Assembly: GCA_020437395.1 (NCBI GenBank)
Contig: JAGQWJ010000013.1
Span: 1 to 60,175 of the forward strand
DNA length: 60,175 bases
Direction: 5' to 3'
Source: Ignavibacteriota bacterium
GTDB taxonomy: Bacteria; Bacteroidota; Ignavibacteria; Kapaibacteriales; UBA2268
The notes below the pieces were generated by a model. The model had not been told where the DNA came from, searched no databases, and saw nothing but the letters and a program-made list of their open reading frames with translations. A program made the position numbers and the translations under genes. This document shows positions 59,703 to 60,175 of the stretch, one piece after another (positions within the stretch are counted from its first letter, which is position 1; every line of letters begins with the position of its first letter).

Positions 59703-60175
59703 TTATTTTTGTACTTTAGAGTATTCATCTAAGAATATAGCAGATGCTTTAATGCCGCCGAAATAATGGCTCAAATTGAACTTTTCATTTGGCGAGTGTA
59801 TATTGTCACCATCTAATCCAAGACCCATTAAAACAGCTGGAGCTTTCAATTCTGATTGGAACATCTCTACAATAGGTATTGATCCTCCTTCTCGCATATT
59901 AACTGTCTTAAAACCAAATGCAGTCTCTAATGCAACTGATGCAGCTTTTACACCAGGGCTATCTATTGCGGCAATAACTGGATTTCCTCCATGGTGACTA
60001 TGAATCTCGATTTGCATATAATCAGGTACCAATGATTTAATGTGACTTATTGCTTTATCAGTAATTTCTCGCCACGTTTGATTAGGGACCAACCTCATTG
60101 ATATTTTAGCAGTTGCTGTTGATGGAATAATTGACTTGTGACCTTCATCAATGTAACCACTAAACATTCCATTTA
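59703..60175 (-). CDS. M20 family dipeptidase/metallopeptidase, C-terminal fragment (cut by window edge)
   Basis: The frame is open to the right edge (an in-frame N-G-M reads through it), so only the last ~157 residues are visible. 'SGYIDEGHKSIIPSTATAKISMRLVPNQTW' (about 3-32 of the fragment) is the end of the M20 lid domain. 'AFGFKTVNMREGGSIPIVEMFQ' and 'VLMGLGLDGDNIHSPNEKFNLSHYFGGIKASAIFL' contain the conserved His in 'IHSPNE' that binds zinc. These match M20A/M20F dipeptidases (carnosinase-like). The catalytic Asp and Glu lie outside the window. A hairpin terminator follows. Confidence 0.88.
   Translation of the reverse strand, partial: NGMFSGYIDEGHKSIIPSTATAKISMRLVPNQTWREITDKAISHIKSLVPDYMQIEIHSHHGGNPVIAAIDSPGVKAASVALETAFGFKTVNMREGGSIPIVEMFQSELKAPAVLMGLGLDGDNIHSPNEKFNLSHYFGGIKASAIFLDEYSKVQK

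Noticed and set aside
1..60175. CRISPR arrays, insertion sequences, prophage genes
   Set aside because: I saw no regularly spaced repeats, transposase, terminal inverted repeats or phage structural genes; the only tyrosine recombinase looks like the housekeeping Xer type.

Overview
This is an AT-rich chromosomal stretch from a Gram-negative bacterium of the Bacteroidota/Chlorobiota (FCB) superphylum. A Kapabacteria- or Ignavibacteria-like lineage seems plausible, but that is inference. Four secreted proteins end in type IX secretion (T9SS)-like C-terminal sorting domains, and several carry repeated Ig-like (ASH / choice-of-anchor-D) modules. The left edge cuts a TonB-dependent-receptor-like barrel. 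There is an ADP-heptose epimerase (LPS core), a split F-type ATPase operon lacking beta and epsilon, and a system I cytochrome c maturation cluster. Gene density is very high: no gene-free stretch exceeds about 150 bases, and six convergent gene pairs abut or overlap.

Layout. 1-13 kb: barrel fragment, CPBP membrane protease, two very large T9SS cargo proteins (one with a lamin-tail-like N-terminus, one with VWA and a propeller-like region) around a DUF885 lipoprotein, then an MscS channel. 13-20.5 kb: DUF4412 protein translationally coupled to an alkaline phosphatase, two acyl-CoA dehydrogenases, an RsiV-like lipoprotein, and a sulfur/redox run (rhodanese, a 57-residue YgaP-like membrane protein, rhodanese-thioredoxin lipoprotein). 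20.5-23.5 kb: HDOD protein, putative AbiC-like membrane protein, T9SS-type secreted protein. 23.5-30 kb (minus strand): atpZ-atpI-like-atpB-atpE-atpF-atpH-atpA-hldD-atpG, with hldD intercalated and atpH frame-disrupted. 30-36 kb: CBM9-like secreted protein, PfkB kinase, ddl, rseP, dxr. 36-42.6 kb: RNase G, SRP RNA, tRNA-Arg(TCT), TlpA/CcmG-like thioredoxin, ccmF-ccmE-ccmD-ccmC. 42.6-49.7 kb: partner-switch pair (STAS and anti-sigma kinase), nnr, VanZ-like, pgeF, comEC, and an ECF sigma / anti-sigma-like / coiled-coil trio. 49.8-53 kb: greA, ribBA, yajC, tgt. 53-60 kb: PgpH-type c-di-AMP phosphodiesterase, XerD-like recombinase, beta-helix T9SS protein, acyl-CoA carboxylase beta subunit, and an M20 peptidase cut by the right edge.

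The window is mainly core housekeeping plus secretion-cargo genes. I saw no insertion sequence, prophage or CRISPR array. The most interesting signals are: (i) an imperfect 16-base tandem duplication that breaks the reading frame of the ATP synthase delta subunit; (ii) hldD embedded between atpA and atpG; (iii) a hairpin plus T-run directly after atpE; (iv) a tRNA-guanine transglycosylase in which all four expected zinc ligands are replaced; (v) a CxxxY-type CcmE; (vi) an SRP RNA whose closing stem runs into a T-tract just before rng; and (vii) a rhodanese/membrane/rhodanese-thioredoxin cluster with a small gene that is easily missed. I did not find convincing evidence of an entirely new multi-gene system.
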